Shown: positions 8,576-17,110, numbered from the stretch's first letter. The stretch: 64,000 nucleotides of DNA from Paenibacillus qinlingensis (GCF_013204845.1 NZ_JABMKY010000018.1:62001-126000), one strand, 5' to 3'. Notes: generated by a model not told the origin, from the sequence alone. A program made the numbers and translations.

Positions 8576-10365
8576 GTAATTTACTTCGATCTTTTCAATT
8601 TAAAAGCATTCATACGAAGTTCGCATTGGCCTTTTCTTGTTTAATTTTATGTACAACCGTCATTCTCAGCTATAGCGCCTATCGGCTCTCTACAGTCGCC
8701 GTTACGGATGCTTCGCTGACCTATACGAATCAGCTGATTGAGCAAGTGAATAAGAATATCCAAACCTACATTGGCAATATGGAGAGCATTTCTACCCTTT
8801 CTTTGAGCAACACGGATCTGAAGCAATATCTTTCTTTGAAAAATACGCAGGAAGCCGAAGCTCAACAGTTGAAGCGACAGATCAGCAGCTATTTCAGCAC
8901 AATCGTTGCCTCGCGAAATGATATCGCTTCCATTGTGTTCATAGGTTCCAATGGCGCCGTTGTATCGGATCGGGTGTCACCCGAATTTAAGCCCTATGCC
9001 GAGCTGATTTCACAGGAATGGTACAGCAAAGCGAACAGGAGCAAAGGAGATATCGTCATTTCCTCCTCTCATGTGCAGCATGTGTATCAAAATGAATACA
9101 AATGGGTCGTTTCCATCTCGAAACAGATGCCAAGTCCGGGGCCAGGCGGCGCAAGCGGGGTGCTGCTCGTTGATCTGAATTTTAACCTGATTAATGATTT
9201 ATGCAATCAAATTCAATTGGGTCAGCGGGGATACGTATTCATTCTTGATCAGAGCGGCGATCTTATTTATCATCCGCAGCAGCAGCTGCTGTATTCGGGC
9301 TTGAAGTCTGAGGATATCCGGGCATTGATGCAGTCCCAGGATAGCACGTTCGAGACGGTGGCGACGGGTGAAAATAAGATCTATACCGTGCGGACAACGA
9401 GCTTTGGTTGGAAAATGATTGGCGTAACCTATGCGGGTGACCTCAGCGGGAACAAAAAAGAGATGCAGTTGACCTCCGCCATGTGGGGAGGGATTGCGCT
9501 GATTATTGCGCTGGCGATTTCGATTTGGCTGTCGATCACGTTGACTAAACCGATTAAGCAGCTCGAAGTACACATGAAGCAGGTGGAGAAGGGGAACTTT
9601 GATATCCGTGTTGATGTGGAAGGCGCGAATGAGATTAGCAAGCTGTCACGGACGTTCAATCTGATGATTAGCAAAATCAAAGAGCTGATGAGCCAGACAG
9701 TACTGGATCAAGAGGTCAAACGAATTAGCGAGCTGAAGGCATTGCAGGCGCAAATTCAGCCTCACTTTCTATACAATACACTGGATTTGATTATTTGGAT
9801 GGCCGAGATGGGGAAAGTCGATGATGTCGTGACGATGACCTCTGCCTTGTCCAAGTTGCTGCGTTCGAGCATTAGCAAAGGAGAGGAACTCGTTCCAATC
9901 CGTGTGGAGTTGGCCCATATTGAGAACTATTTAACGATACAAAATATCCGTTACCGCAATAAATTTACGTACGATATTGAGGTGGAAGCGGATCTCTTGG
10001 AGGATCTCAGTTTGAAAATCGTGCTGCAGCCGCTGGTGGAAAATGCGATCTATCATGGCATGAAGCATTTGGCCGAGAGCGGGCATATCCGTATTACCGG
10101 GCAGAAGCGGGATGGTGTCATCGAACTGAAGGTCATGGATAACGGCGTTGGCATGAGCGACGAGCAATTGAAGGCTTTAAGGCTGAAGACGACACAGCAA
10201 TCGCAGTCAGGCAAAGGCTTCGGTGTGCCGAATGTGAATCACCGCATTCAGTTGTATTTTGGCGAGCTGTACGGATTGCAATTCGAAAGCGAACTGGAGG
10301 AGGGGACGACAGTCACGATTACTTTCCCAGTAATGCCGCCCGTTCCGGGGCAAAGTGAAGGCTAG
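8572..10365 (+). CDS. Sensor histidine kinase, YesM type
   Basis: 597 residues: a membrane segment near residues 15-37, a large extracellular region to about residue 300 of the Cache type, a second membrane segment, a HAMP linker, then a His_kinase/HATPase pair. The phospho-accepting His lies in QAQIQPHFLYNTLD; the ATP site shows LVENAIYHG, MDNGVGMS and GKGFGVPNV. It overlaps the regulator gene by 4 bp and is followed 15 bp later by a membrane-anchored sugar-binding protein. The likely partner of the kinase is therefore that binding protein rather than free sugar; this is inferred from gene order and known three-component systems. Confidence 0.92.
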   Translation: MSNLLRSFQFKSIHTKFALAFSCLILCTTVILSYSAYRLSTVAVTDASLTYTNQLIEQVNKNIQTYIGNMESISTLSLSNTDLKQYLSLKNTQEAEAQQLKRQISSYFSTIVASRNDIASIVFIGSNGAVVSDRVSPEFKPYAELISQEWYSKANRSKGDIVISSSHVQHVYQNEYKWVVSISKQMPSPGPGGASGVLLVDLNFNLINDLCNQIQLGQRGYVFILDQSGDLIYHPQQQLLYSGLKSEDIRALMQSQDSTFETVATGENKIYTVRTTSFGWKMIGVTYAGDLSGNKKEMQLTSAMWGGIALIIALAISIWLSITLTKPIKQLEVHMKQVEKGNFDIRVDVEGANEISKLSRTFNLMISKIKELMSQTVLDQEVKRISELKALQAQIQPHFLYNTLDLIIWMAEMGKVDDVVTMTSALSKLLRSSISKGEELVPIRVELAHIENYLTIQNIRYRNKFTYDIEVEADLLEDLSLKIVLQPLVENAIYHGMKHLAESGHIRITGQKRDGVIELKVMDNGVGMSDEQLKALRLKTTQQSQSGKGFGVPNVNHRIQLYFGELYGLQFESELEEGTTVTITFPVMPPVPGQSEG

Positions 10366-10380
10366 AAGTGAGGTGTTCTT

Positions 10381-11361
10381 TTGAAAATTAGAGTGAGTGC
10401 TGTTGTGATTGTGCTTGCCGCTGCTGTTATTGGGATCGGGGGATATCTGATCTTCGCTAGCCAATTCGCGCCTAAGAATAATTCAATTATTGTCATCCCC
10501 AAGACGATTGATCCACATGTGGAATTCTGGCAGGTGTTGAATCAAGGCGTGTTTGCGGCCGCGAAAGAGTATAATGCAGAAATTAAGATCGTGGGAACAG
10601 CTTCGGAATCACAAATCGAGGAACAGATTAAGCTTGTGGAACAGGCGATAGCGGAAAAGCCGAAGGCAATTATCCTAGCGGCGACGGATTACAATCGATT
10701 AGTTCCTGTTGCTCAGCGTGCGATAGATGCCGGAATTACGTTGATTACAGTAGATTCGGGTTTAGAAGGCGGCGTTTCAGCTAGCTTGATTGCGACGGAT
10801 AACTACGCGGCTGGGCGCAAGGCTGTGGAGACGATGAAGGGCTATGTGCAGGGAGCGGCTACGTATGCTATCGTTATCTTTGTGAAGACATCCAATACCC
10901 AGATGGACCGTGAGAACGGAGTACGGGATAGTTTGAAGGGGGAGACCTCCGTTAAGCTGCTAGATACGTTGTACAGTAACGGGTCAGAGGATAAGGCCTA
11001 TGAGCTGACAAAGGAGCTGCTAAGGGAGCATTCGGAGATTAGAGGGATATTTGGTTTGAATGAGCCCTCCACCATGGGAGCGGCGCGTGCGCTGAAGGAG
11101 TTGGATCCGGATCGAGCGATTAAGCTAGTCGGCTTCGACAGTTCCATGAACGAAATATCGTTCCTTGAAGCAGGGATTTTGCAAGGGACGGTTGTACAGA
11201 AGCCTTTTAACATGGGATATCTCGCAGTCAAAACTGCGCTCCAGGCTCATCGTGGGGAAACGGTTAAACGTAAGATGGATACGGGCTCTGAGGTTATCAC
11301 CAAGGAGAACATGTATACGAATGAGAACCAGAAGCTGTTGTTCCCTTTTGTCGGGAAATAG
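10381..11361 (+). CDS. Membrane-anchored sugar-binding protein, probable co-sensor
   Basis: 326 residues of the same type-1 binding fold as the importer's lipoprotein, but with a plain N-terminal membrane segment (residues 5-27) and no lipobox Cys. Start is TTG 10381 after GAGGTG. Shared landmarks with the transport protein are EFWQVLNQG, VDSGLEGG, ATDNYAAG and GFDSS. Having a second binding protein immediately after a YesN/kinase pair matches the XylFII-LytS/YesN three-component system known from Clostridium, in which the anchored binding protein presents sugar to the kinase. I infer that role here. It could instead be a second transport receptor. Confidence 0.85.
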   Translation: MKIRVSAVVIVLAAAVIGIGGYLIFASQFAPKNNSIIVIPKTIDPHVEFWQVLNQGVFAAAKEYNAEIKIVGTASESQIEEQIKLVEQAIAEKPKAIILAATDYNRLVPVAQRAIDAGITLITVDSGLEGGVSASLIATDNYAAGRKAVETMKGYVQGAATYAIVIFVKTSNTQMDRENGVRDSLKGETSVKLLDTLYSNGSEDKAYELTKELLREHSEIRGIFGLNEPSTMGAARALKELDPDRAIKLVGFDSSMNEISFLEAGILQGTVVQKPFNMGYLAVKTALQAHRGETVKRKMDTGSEVITKENMYTNENQKLLFPFVGK

Positions 11362-11464
11362 AAGGAAAGTGACGATCTCGGTCGGCGTGACCAGCGGGCA
11401 TTTCGAGGGATTTAGACAAAGGTTCGCGCACTTCTGCACAATTTCCCAGGAAATAGTAAGCATC

Positions 11465-11493
11465 TTGTCGAAAGTTAAGTGCATGAATGTTAT
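11465..11493 (+). promoter_or_regulatory. Possible sigma-A promoter
   Basis: TTGTCG and TGTTAT are separated by 17 bp, about 30 bp upstream of the start at 11523. The match is modest. No terminator is visible between 11361 and this site. Confidence 0.3.
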
Positions 11494-11522
11494 GTTAAGG
11501 GAAAAAGAGTCGGAGGTCATTT

Positions 11523-12512
11523 ATGCCTGAAGTGGTACAAATCGGACCGTTGCAATTGCAGGGGCAGTTAGTCGCACTGTTATTGGCGTGTGTGCTCGGG
11601 TTTTGGCTGATGCGGCGCGTAGTGCGGCAATGGAATCGGGTAGAGCTGGAAGGGTCTGAAGTGCCTGAAGTGCCTGAAGTGCCTGAAGTGCCTGAAGTGC
11701 CTGAAGTGCCTGAAGTGCCTGAAGTGCCTGAAGTGCCTGAAGTGCCTGCTGCTGCTCGGGTAGCTATAAAAGGAATGGATGATTTGATTTTAAACGCTGT
11801 CTTAATCGTGTTCTTTACATGGCGATTGGGTAGTCTACTGACGCAGCCATCCTTGCTGTGGGAGAGCCCGATGAAGCTGCTTCTGACAGCCGGTTCCAAA
11901 ATGGAGATCATAGTAGGCATCGTACTAGCGTACATCTACTTAACATATCAGGTGCGTAAACATGGCATTGCTTGGCGGGTTTTGCTGGACATGCTTGCTA
12001 TCGGTGCTGCCTCAGCTATGTTTCTTTATGCGGCATTAACGCCTTCTTATGGACTGCCAACCCAGTTGCCCTGGGGGATAGGCGTGGAAGGCACCGTGTC
12101 GAGGTTTCATCCCCATCATGCGTACCTAGCCATCTTATTGGTGCCCTTACTGGTGTGGCAGCAGCTGTGGACAGTTCGTTCGACAACGGTCTTAGGAACA
12201 GGCAGGCTTCTGAAAAACACCTTGTTCTACGGCGGTGCAGTGGGGATGGTTGCGAGCTATTTCGCGTTGGCGGAGCCAACCGCGGTGTATCTCACCCCTG
12301 TGCAGTTACTGAATTTACTCATGCTGATTATTGGAATGAATCTCCCTATTTTGTCACATACTACGGGCAGAAGGGAGCTGATGGATATGAGTCAGAATGA
12401 TTCCAAAACGCAAATCCAGCAAGAACAGCAAAACCAAGAACGCGATAAAAAACCTGCAAGTAAAGAGGGCTATGATAAAAAACTGGACGGCCCCAACCGC
12501 CCTTCCACATGA
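11523..12512 (+). CDS. Multi-pass membrane protein with ten EVP repeats
   Basis: 329 residues with about seven membrane segments and a charged C-terminal tail rich in Q, E and K. After the first membrane segment come ten perfect copies of Glu-Val-Pro (residues about 46-75), encoded by a 9-bp tandem repeat. The topology, the N-terminal IGPLQLQG and a FHPHHAYLAIL segment faintly recall prolipoprotein diacylglyceryl transferase, but the key Lgt signature is not seen, so I do not assign that activity. CGGAGG precedes the ATG. The stop overlaps the next start as ATGA. Confidence 0.75.
   Translation: MPEVVQIGPLQLQGQLVALLLACVLGFWLMRRVVRQWNRVELEGSEVPEVPEVPEVPEVPEVPEVPEVPEVPEVPAAARVAIKGMDDLILNAVLIVFFTWRLGSLLTQPSLLWESPMKLLLTAGSKMEIIVGIVLAYIYLTYQVRKHGIAWRVLLDMLAIGAASAMFLYAALTPSYGLPTQLPWGIGVEGTVSRFHPHHAYLAILLVPLLVWQQLWTVRSTTVLGTGRLLKNTLFYGGAVGMVASYFALAEPTAVYLTPVQLLNLLMLIIGMNLPILSHTTGRRELMDMSQNDSKTQIQQEQQNQERDKKPASKEGYDKKLDGPNRPST
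11658..11747 (+). repeat. 9-bp tandem repeat, ten units, encoding (EVP)10
   Basis: GAAGTGCCT is repeated ten times without a base change inside the membrane-protein gene. Each unit adds Glu-Val-Pro. Perfect identity at the DNA level suggests recent slippage expansion, so copy number probably varies between strains. Confidence 0.95.
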
Positions 12513-12901
12513 GCCAAGATCAGAAGAAATCAGCCACCTCTTCGAAGGATCAGAGTGAGCTAGACCCTTTTGAGATCGATTTTTTGCCGCAGTTTGAGCA
12601 AGGGCGAGGCCCGCGTGCGCCATTCGTGAATGAGTATGGGGTTACGATCGGCGATCATGATTATGAATCCGACAATTCTCCTCTAGAGCAATGGACATCG
12701 GATACGAACCCCGAGGTCATGGCGGGAGATCAGTGGGTTCATCCCTTCAAGGATGTCGGCTTCCAAAGTGCCGAGAATCGGGAGCTATTTGAGGAAGGCA
12801 TCAAACCGCAAAGCGGGATTTTTACCCACGCGGATAAGAATGTGGCATCTGTGACGGCAGAAGCTACCACCAGTAAAAAGAATGATAAAGCGGAAGCCTA
12901 A
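12509..12901 (+). CDS. Conserved small acidic protein (DUF3905-like)
   Basis: 130 residues, soluble and acidic, with no signal peptide or membrane segment. The central part (VNEYGVTIGDHDYESDNSP, then AGDQWVHPFKDVGF and ENRELFEEG) looks like the DUF3905 family seen in spore-forming Bacilli; that match is from memory. The function is unknown. It overlaps the upstream membrane protein by 4 bp, so the two are co-translated and probably work together. Confidence 0.7.
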   Translation: MSQDQKKSATSSKDQSELDPFEIDFLPQFEQGRGPRAPFVNEYGVTIGDHDYESDNSPLEQWTSDTNPEVMAGDQWVHPFKDVGFQSAENRELFEEGIKPQSGIFTHADKNVASVTAEATTSKKNDKAEA

Positions 12902-12946
12902 CAGCTTTCGCTTTATTTCTATGCCATGCAGCTGAGACATTGGACT

Positions 12947-12974
12947 TTGCTTTCATCGCTAACGGATGTATAAT
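12947..12974 (+). promoter_or_regulatory. Sigma-A promoter of the bacilliredoxin gene
   Basis: TTGCTT and a perfect TATAAT are separated by 16 bp, about 57 bp before the start codon at 13032. Confidence 0.65.
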
Positions 12975-13031
12975 ATAAATTGTAGTCATTACGTTTTAAG
13001 AGTAACTATTAAATCCTAAGGGGTGGCACAT

Positions 13032-13469
13032 ATGGCAATGTCTTTTGATTCATACATGAAAGATATGGTTAAACCGATGAGAGAAGATTTGACTCGTCTG
13101 GGTATTACGGAGCTTCTGACTCCTGAGCAAGTAGAGGAAGCAATTGAAAAATCCAAGGATGGCACGATGCTGCTTGTCGTGAACTCCGTTTGTGGCTGTG
13201 CAGCTGGTCAATGTCGTCCAGGTGTTGCGAAAGCCCTACAGAACGATACAACACCTACTTACACATACACTGTGTTCGCAGGTCAAGAGAAGGATGCTAC
13301 GGCCAAAGCGCGTGAATATTTGGCGCCATACCCGCCATCATCCCCATCCATTGCGTTGTTCAAGAATGGTGAGCTAGCTCACTTCATTCAACGCCACCAA
13401 ATCGAAGATCGTTCCGCGGATATGATCGCTGGCGATTTGATTGGTGCTTTTGAACAATATTGCAAATAA
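13032..13469 (+). CDS. BrxA/BrxB family bacilliredoxin
   Basis: 145 residues of a thioredoxin-like fold with the bacilliredoxin active site VNSVCGCAAGQCRPG around residues 50-63. The CGC motif is the hallmark of YphP/YqiW proteins, which remove bacillithiol from oxidised protein thiols. A typical Pro-containing segment (APYPPSSPSIALF) follows. ATG 13032 is preferred to GTG 13023 because AAGGGGTGG lies in front of it. The gene stands alone with its own promoter and terminator. Which paralogue it is (BrxA or BrxB) cannot be decided here. Confidence 0.93.
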   Translation: MAMSFDSYMKDMVKPMREDLTRLGITELLTPEQVEEAIEKSKDGTMLLVVNSVCGCAAGQCRPGVAKALQNDTTPTYTYTVFAGQEKDATAKAREYLAPYPPSSPSIALFKNGELAHFIQRHQIEDRSADMIAGDLIGAFEQYCK

Positions 13470-13488
13470 TAATTGTTAGGCATATAGA

Positions 13489-13524
13489 GGCCCTACCTGC
13501 CAATGAGCAGGTGGGCTTTTTTTA
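13489..13524 (+). terminator. Terminator of the bacilliredoxin gene
   Basis: GCCCTACCTGC pairs with GCAGGTGGGC (one G-U) around CAATGA and is followed by seven T. Confidence 0.9.
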
Positions 13525-13596
13525 TTTGTCCTTCCGGATCCCTACGTGTATCGGCTTTTAAACTAGTTCTCTGAACTGCCTTACTGTTTCTGGAGG

Positions 13597-13786
13597 AATA
13601 ACTGTATAAAGTACAGCTAGTTTTTGCGTTTTCATCTGCATATGGAGTTTAACTGGAAAATATACAGCTAATTTCGATTGAATCATCGGTTTTAGCTGAA
13701 ATGGCTGGAATTAGCTGTAGAGAATCCATTTATTCGCTGAAAATGCGCGATTGGCGTGAAATTAGATGTAGGAAATCCAGTTAATC
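13597..13786. repeat. Four-box intergenic element, TACAGCTAA family, copy A
   Basis: Two forward boxes have the TGTA/TGGA position at 13603 and 13654; two reversed boxes have TCCA at 13725 and 13776. The spacing is 51, 71 and 51 bp, identical to the four other copies. Each box is about 23 bp and semi-palindromic, ending in TACAGCTA or reading TTAGCTGTA when reversed. The element fills most of the gap between the bacilliredoxin terminator and nadE. Confidence 0.85.
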
Positions 13787-13888
13787 TCTTGTTCTTTCGA
13801 TTACACTTTGAAATTTGAGGGCCGAAAGTCTATACTAGATCTCAAAGAAGGCATCATTCCAAAATTTAGATAAAAGGTGGAGAGTTGC

Positions 13889-14698
13889 ATGAGCTTGCAA
13901 GCAGAAATCATCGCAAAACTTGGCGTTAAACCTGAAATTGATATTGATGAAGAGATCCGCAAACGTGTGGATTTCCTGAAAAATTACGTGCTAAGCGCAC
14001 ACGCCAACGGCTTGCTGATTGCGATCAGCGGCGGTATTGACAGTGCGGTGGCGGCAGGACTGTGTAAGCAAGCAACGGATGAGCTCACAGAAGAAAAGGG
14101 AAAAGAATACAAAACGGTCGGCGTGTTCCAGCCTTATGGCCAGCAAGTCGATATCGAAGATAGCTACGCGGTGGCGAAAGCCTTCGATTTGAAATACCAA
14201 ATCGAGAACAACATCGAAGAGTCCGTCGACGAGATTGCCATCGAAGTCGAATACGGACTCAAGCATATCGGCGTTCACCAGCATGTGAGCCGCGGCGGCA
14301 AAGGCAACATCAAGGCGCGGACGCGCATGGTGATGCAGTATGCCTTGGCTTTTGAGCTGGGCTTGATCGTCGTGGGAACGGATCATGCGTCCGAAGCGGT
14401 CACCGGCTTCTATACGAAGTACGGCGACGGTGCGGTAGACATTACACCGCTGAGCACGCTGAACAAGCGCCAAGTGCGTTCGCTTGCGGCGAAGATCGGC
14501 GTGCCGCAAAGCGTGTTGGATAAAGCCCCGACAGCAGGGCTTTGGGACGGGCAAACCGACGAGGACGAGCTAGGTATCACCTATGGTGATAACAGTGACT
14601 ACCTCGAAGGCAAGCAAATTGATCCAGCGATTCAAGAAAAGCTGGAGAAGCAATATGTGAAAACCGAGCACAAGCGTGTTCCGATTCCAGGCATTTAG
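13889..14698 (+). CDS. nadE: Ammonia-dependent NAD synthetase
   Basis: 269 residues. It makes NAD from deamido-NAD, ATP and ammonia. The pyrophosphatase loop SGGIDS is at residues 47-52, and the family motifs GTDHASEAVTGFYTKYGDG and PTAGLWDGQTDEDELG follow. Length fits the short, glutaminase-free form. ATG 13889 follows AAAGGTGGAG and is preferred to GTG 13877. The gene is monocistronic. Its central part (about 14250-14560) is clearly richer in G+C than the flanks. Confidence 0.96.
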   Translation: MSLQAEIIAKLGVKPEIDIDEEIRKRVDFLKNYVLSAHANGLLIAISGGIDSAVAAGLCKQATDELTEEKGKEYKTVGVFQPYGQQVDIEDSYAVAKAFDLKYQIENNIEESVDEIAIEVEYGLKHIGVHQHVSRGGKGNIKARTRMVMQYALAFELGLIVVGTDHASEAVTGFYTKYGDGAVDITPLSTLNKRQVRSLAAKIGVPQSVLDKAPTAGLWDGQTDEDELGITYGDNSDYLEGKQIDPAIQEKLEKQYVKTEHKRVPIPGI

Positions 14699-14713
14699 TT
14701 ATTAGGGTTCAGA

Positions 14714-14745
14714 GACTATCCATGTTTAATATGGATAGTCTTTTT
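14714..14745 (+). terminator. Terminator of nadE
   Basis: GACTATCCAT and ATGGATAGTC form a perfect 10-bp stem with a 7-nt loop, followed by TTTTTC. Confidence 0.92.
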
Positions 14746-14767
14746 CTTTTTCTTAAAATTACGCAGC

Positions 14768-14796
14768 TTGACAAAGTTGGATTACAACTGTAATAT
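14768..14796 (+). promoter_or_regulatory. Strong sigma-A promoter of the BlaI/M56 pair
   Basis: A perfect TTGACA is followed after 17 bp by TAATAT. The -10 box overlaps the first BlaI-type operator, so repressor binding would directly block RNA polymerase. Confidence 0.85.
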
Positions 14797-14821
14797 TCAA
14801 CTTGTATTACAGTTGTAATCC
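14779..14821. promoter_or_regulatory. Double BlaI/MecI-type operator
   Basis: Two palindromes, TACAACTGTA at 14783-14792 and TACAGTTGTA at 14808-14817, match the known BlaI/MecI core TACA-N2-TGTA. Their centres are 25 bp apart. They lie between the -35 region and the ribosome site of the blaI-like gene, which points to autorepression. Confidence 0.88.
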
Positions 14822-14841
14822 AAGCGAAAGGAGGAAACGAT

Positions 14842-15216
14842 GTGAAGACGGTCCCTCATATTACGGATGCCGAATGGGAAGTTATGAAAGTACTCTGGAA
14901 CGAATCACCACGCACAGCCAATGAAGTTATTGATGCCATGCAGGAGCGGACAGAGTGGAAGCCCAAAACGATTCGAACGTTGTTGAACAGGCTAGCGCAG
15001 AAACAGGCGATCTCGTTTACGCAGGAGAACAGGGTGTATGCTTATTTCCCTTTGGTGTCTGAGGGCGAGTGTGTGAAGTCGGAGACGCAATCTTTTCTGA
15101 AACGAATTTATGGCGGGGCTTTTAAGCCAATGCTTGTTAATTTTTTGAAAGAGGAGCAGTTGTCGGAGGAAGACATCAAAGAGTTGAGAGAGATGCTGGA
15201 CGGTAAAAACAAATGA
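14842..15216 (+). CDS. BlaI/MecI family repressor
   Basis: 124 residues. Residues 1-75 form the winged helix of BlaI/MecI (ITDAEWEVMKVLW, then KTIRTLLNRLAQKQAI), and the C-terminal part is the dimerisation helix set. Start is GTG 14842 after AAAGGAGG; the overlapping ATG at 14840 is read into an immediate stop. Such repressors are cut by a cognate membrane protease, here encoded 49 bp downstream. The double operator upstream supports autoregulation. Confidence 0.93.
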   Translation: MKTVPHITDAEWEVMKVLWNESPRTANEVIDAMQERTEWKPKTIRTLLNRLAQKQAISFTQENRVYAYFPLVSEGECVKSETQSFLKRIYGGAFKPMLVNFLKEEQLSEEDIKELREMLDGKNK

Positions 15217-15265
15217 CAAGTACTCCAGCAAGGTTCCACTTCTAGGAAAGAAGGGAGGGGTGAAG

Positions 15266-16732
15266 GTGAACCCAATGCGTGAACTGCTTACAGGCTTTTT
15301 TGATTGGATCCTATCGGTATCGGTCATGGCAACCATTACAGTTGTGTTCATCATGCTGATTCAGCGCATCCTGCATAAACGGATTAAACCTAGATGGCAC
15401 TATCTCATGTGGTTGTTGGTGCTCGTAAGGCTGCTCCTGCCTTGGCACTTGGAGAGCAATGTAAGCATTTATAATTGGTTATCCTACCCTGATACGATTC
15501 ACGAAATCAATCCAGCCAATGAGATAGGAACACATGAGGAATTGGCAATGGGTGACTCGTTGGCGAATATTTTGTATCAATATGCGATGTACGTATGGGT
15601 GCTTGGAATCGTCCTATTTGCGATATATACCTTCGTGATCAACCGTAAATTTGTGCTGAAAATAACGAAAGAAACGAGACCGATCACAGATATCGGCATA
15701 TTACAGTTATTTACTCAGAGCCGACAGCTAATGTCGATACATAAACCGGTCACATTAGTGGTATCGGACAAATTGTCGATGCCTACGTTATTTGGCTTCA
15801 GGAATCCCTGTCTAGTCATACCGCAGTCGGTCATTAACAGTTTAAACCATGAGCAGTTACAGCATGTTTTTCTACATGAACTGGCACATTGCAAACGAAA
15901 TGATATTGGCGTCAATTGGCTGATGCAATTTCTATTGATTATTCATTGGTTCAACCCTGTACTTTGGTACGCGCATCAACGGATGCGTGAAGACCAGGAG
16001 ATTGCAAGCGATGCTTTAGCCCTTTCTTATATAGAACCAGCTCGAAGAGAAGAATATGGCTATACACTCATTCAATTATTGGAAAGCTATGTGCGACCCG
16101 TAAGTGTCCCAGGTAATGTTCATTTATCCGGAAACAAGTCACAGTTAAAGAGGAGAATTATGATGATTAAACAGTTTCAATTTAATTCATACCGGTGGTC
16201 GTTCCTTGGTTTGGCTGCCGTTATTATCATTAGTGGTTGCTCGTTGACGAATGCTAGTGTGGATAAGAAGTCAGCAACTGAAACGAATACGGCGGTTGTT
16301 GATCAAAAGACAACAGATACGAGTTCGCTAACAACGGGGACAAATACCAGTGCCAATACGAATACCTCTGTGGATAAAAGCAGTGAAACCAAGGTTGCCG
16401 ACACAGTAACACCAAACGTTCCGACTACTCCGACTGTGGAGTCTAGTCCAGCACCTACATCAGCACCTGTTCAAGTGACAGAGGGATCTAGATCAGTTCT
16501 TGTCCCTGCACCAGCAGCAGCAGAAGCAGAAGTAACTAGATCAGCCCCAGCGCCCGCCCAAGTAAGAGAGGGGAGCAGATCAGTACCAGCGCCAGCAGCA
16601 GAAGTATCCAGATTAACTCCAGCTCCAGTCAGAGCAACGGAAGGGACGGGATCACGAACTGCTCCAGCCCCAACAGCGGAAGTATCTAGATCAACTCCAG
16701 CGGCTGTACCAGCCCAAGCAGTAAGAAATTAA
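15266..16732 (+). CDS. M56 family (BlaR1-like) membrane metallopeptidase with Pro/Ala-rich tail
   Basis: 488 residues. The first 320 contain four membrane segments and the zinc protease motif HELAH at about residues 204-208, as in BlaR1/MecR1. The penicillin-sensing transpeptidase domain of true BlaR1 is absent. After the last membrane segment, which ends in ISGCS, there are about 165 residues of Thr/Ser then Pro/Ala-rich sequence with loose repeats (PAPA, VREGSRS, TAEVSRST). GTG 15266 is chosen from spacing to GGGAGG. It should cleave the neighbouring repressor in response to an envelope signal that is not obvious; a beta-lactam sensor role is not supported. Confidence 0.88.
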   Translation: MNPMRELLTGFFDWILSVSVMATITVVFIMLIQRILHKRIKPRWHYLMWLLVLVRLLLPWHLESNVSIYNWLSYPDTIHEINPANEIGTHEELAMGDSLANILYQYAMYVWVLGIVLFAIYTFVINRKFVLKITKETRPITDIGILQLFTQSRQLMSIHKPVTLVVSDKLSMPTLFGFRNPCLVIPQSVINSLNHEQLQHVFLHELAHCKRNDIGVNWLMQFLLIIHWFNPVLWYAHQRMREDQEIASDALALSYIEPARREEYGYTLIQLLESYVRPVSVPGNVHLSGNKSQLKRRIMMIKQFQFNSYRWSFLGLAAVIIISGCSLTNASVDKKSATETNTAVVDQKTTDTSSLTTGTNTSANTNTSVDKSSETKVADTVTPNVPTTPTVESSPAPTSAPVQVTEGSRSVLVPAPAAAEAEVTRSAPAPAQVREGSRSVPAPAAEVSRLTPAPVRATEGTGSRTAPAPTAEVSRSTPAAVPAQAVRN

Positions 16733-16743
16733 TTTCATAAGAG

Positions 16744-16775
16744 GACCCGAGGCAAATTGCCTTGGGTCTTTTTTT
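16744..16775 (+). terminator. Terminator of the BlaI/M56 operon
   Basis: GACCC-g-AGGCA pairs with TGCCT-t-GGGTC across AAT and is followed by seven T. Confidence 0.92.
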
Positions 16776-16782
16776 ATATCAA

Positions 16783-16967
16783 ATAACTGTAAAATATACA
16801 GCTAATATTGCCGTATTATCTAAGATTTAGCGAATAGATGGAAAAACTACAACTAATAGCAGGGAGATTGGCGGTTGGGTGAACTTTGGTGGAAATTAAC
16901 TGTAGGAAATCCATCTAATGCTCCAAAATGGGGAGAAGCAGCAAAATTAGCTTCATAAAATCCATTA
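16783..16967. repeat. Four-box intergenic element, TACAGCTAA family, copy B
   Basis: Box landmarks are TGTA at 16788, TGGA at 16839, and TCCA at 16910 and 16961, again 51, 71 and 51 bp apart. It lies directly after a terminator and before the promoter of the next importer. The remaining 100 bp to 17081 show nothing recognisable. Confidence 0.85.
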
Positions 16968-17081
16968 ATTTGTTTCGTGCGGCGTAGATTAGGTTGGATG
17001 GTTAAGCGGTTTTAGGAGTAGACGGAGGAGTAGGAGTAGAAGTCATCCAAAAAATAGTAACCATAGCTGAAATTTGAAGCC

Positions 17082-17110
17082 TTACATCGTCAGAATAGAA
17101 GACCTATAAT
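17082..17110 (+). promoter_or_regulatory. Probable promoter of the second importer
   Basis: A perfect TATAAT at 17105 has a weak TTACAT 17 bp upstream. A poor -35 box fits a promoter that needs an activator such as the YesN-type regulator encoded in the same cluster. Confidence 0.5.

Noticed and set aside
11165-11530. 121-codon frame overlapping the anchored binding-protein gene
   Set aside because: It is an out-of-frame shadow rich in Arg and Cys and runs into the next gene's ribosome site.
11523-12512. Assigning prolipoprotein diacylglyceryl transferase
   Set aside because: Only the topology and a short His-containing segment are similar; the Lgt signature residues are not visible.
15266-16732. 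Calling the M56 protein a beta-lactam sensor BlaR1
   Set aside because: The penicillin-binding domain is missing and no beta-lactamase gene is adjacent.
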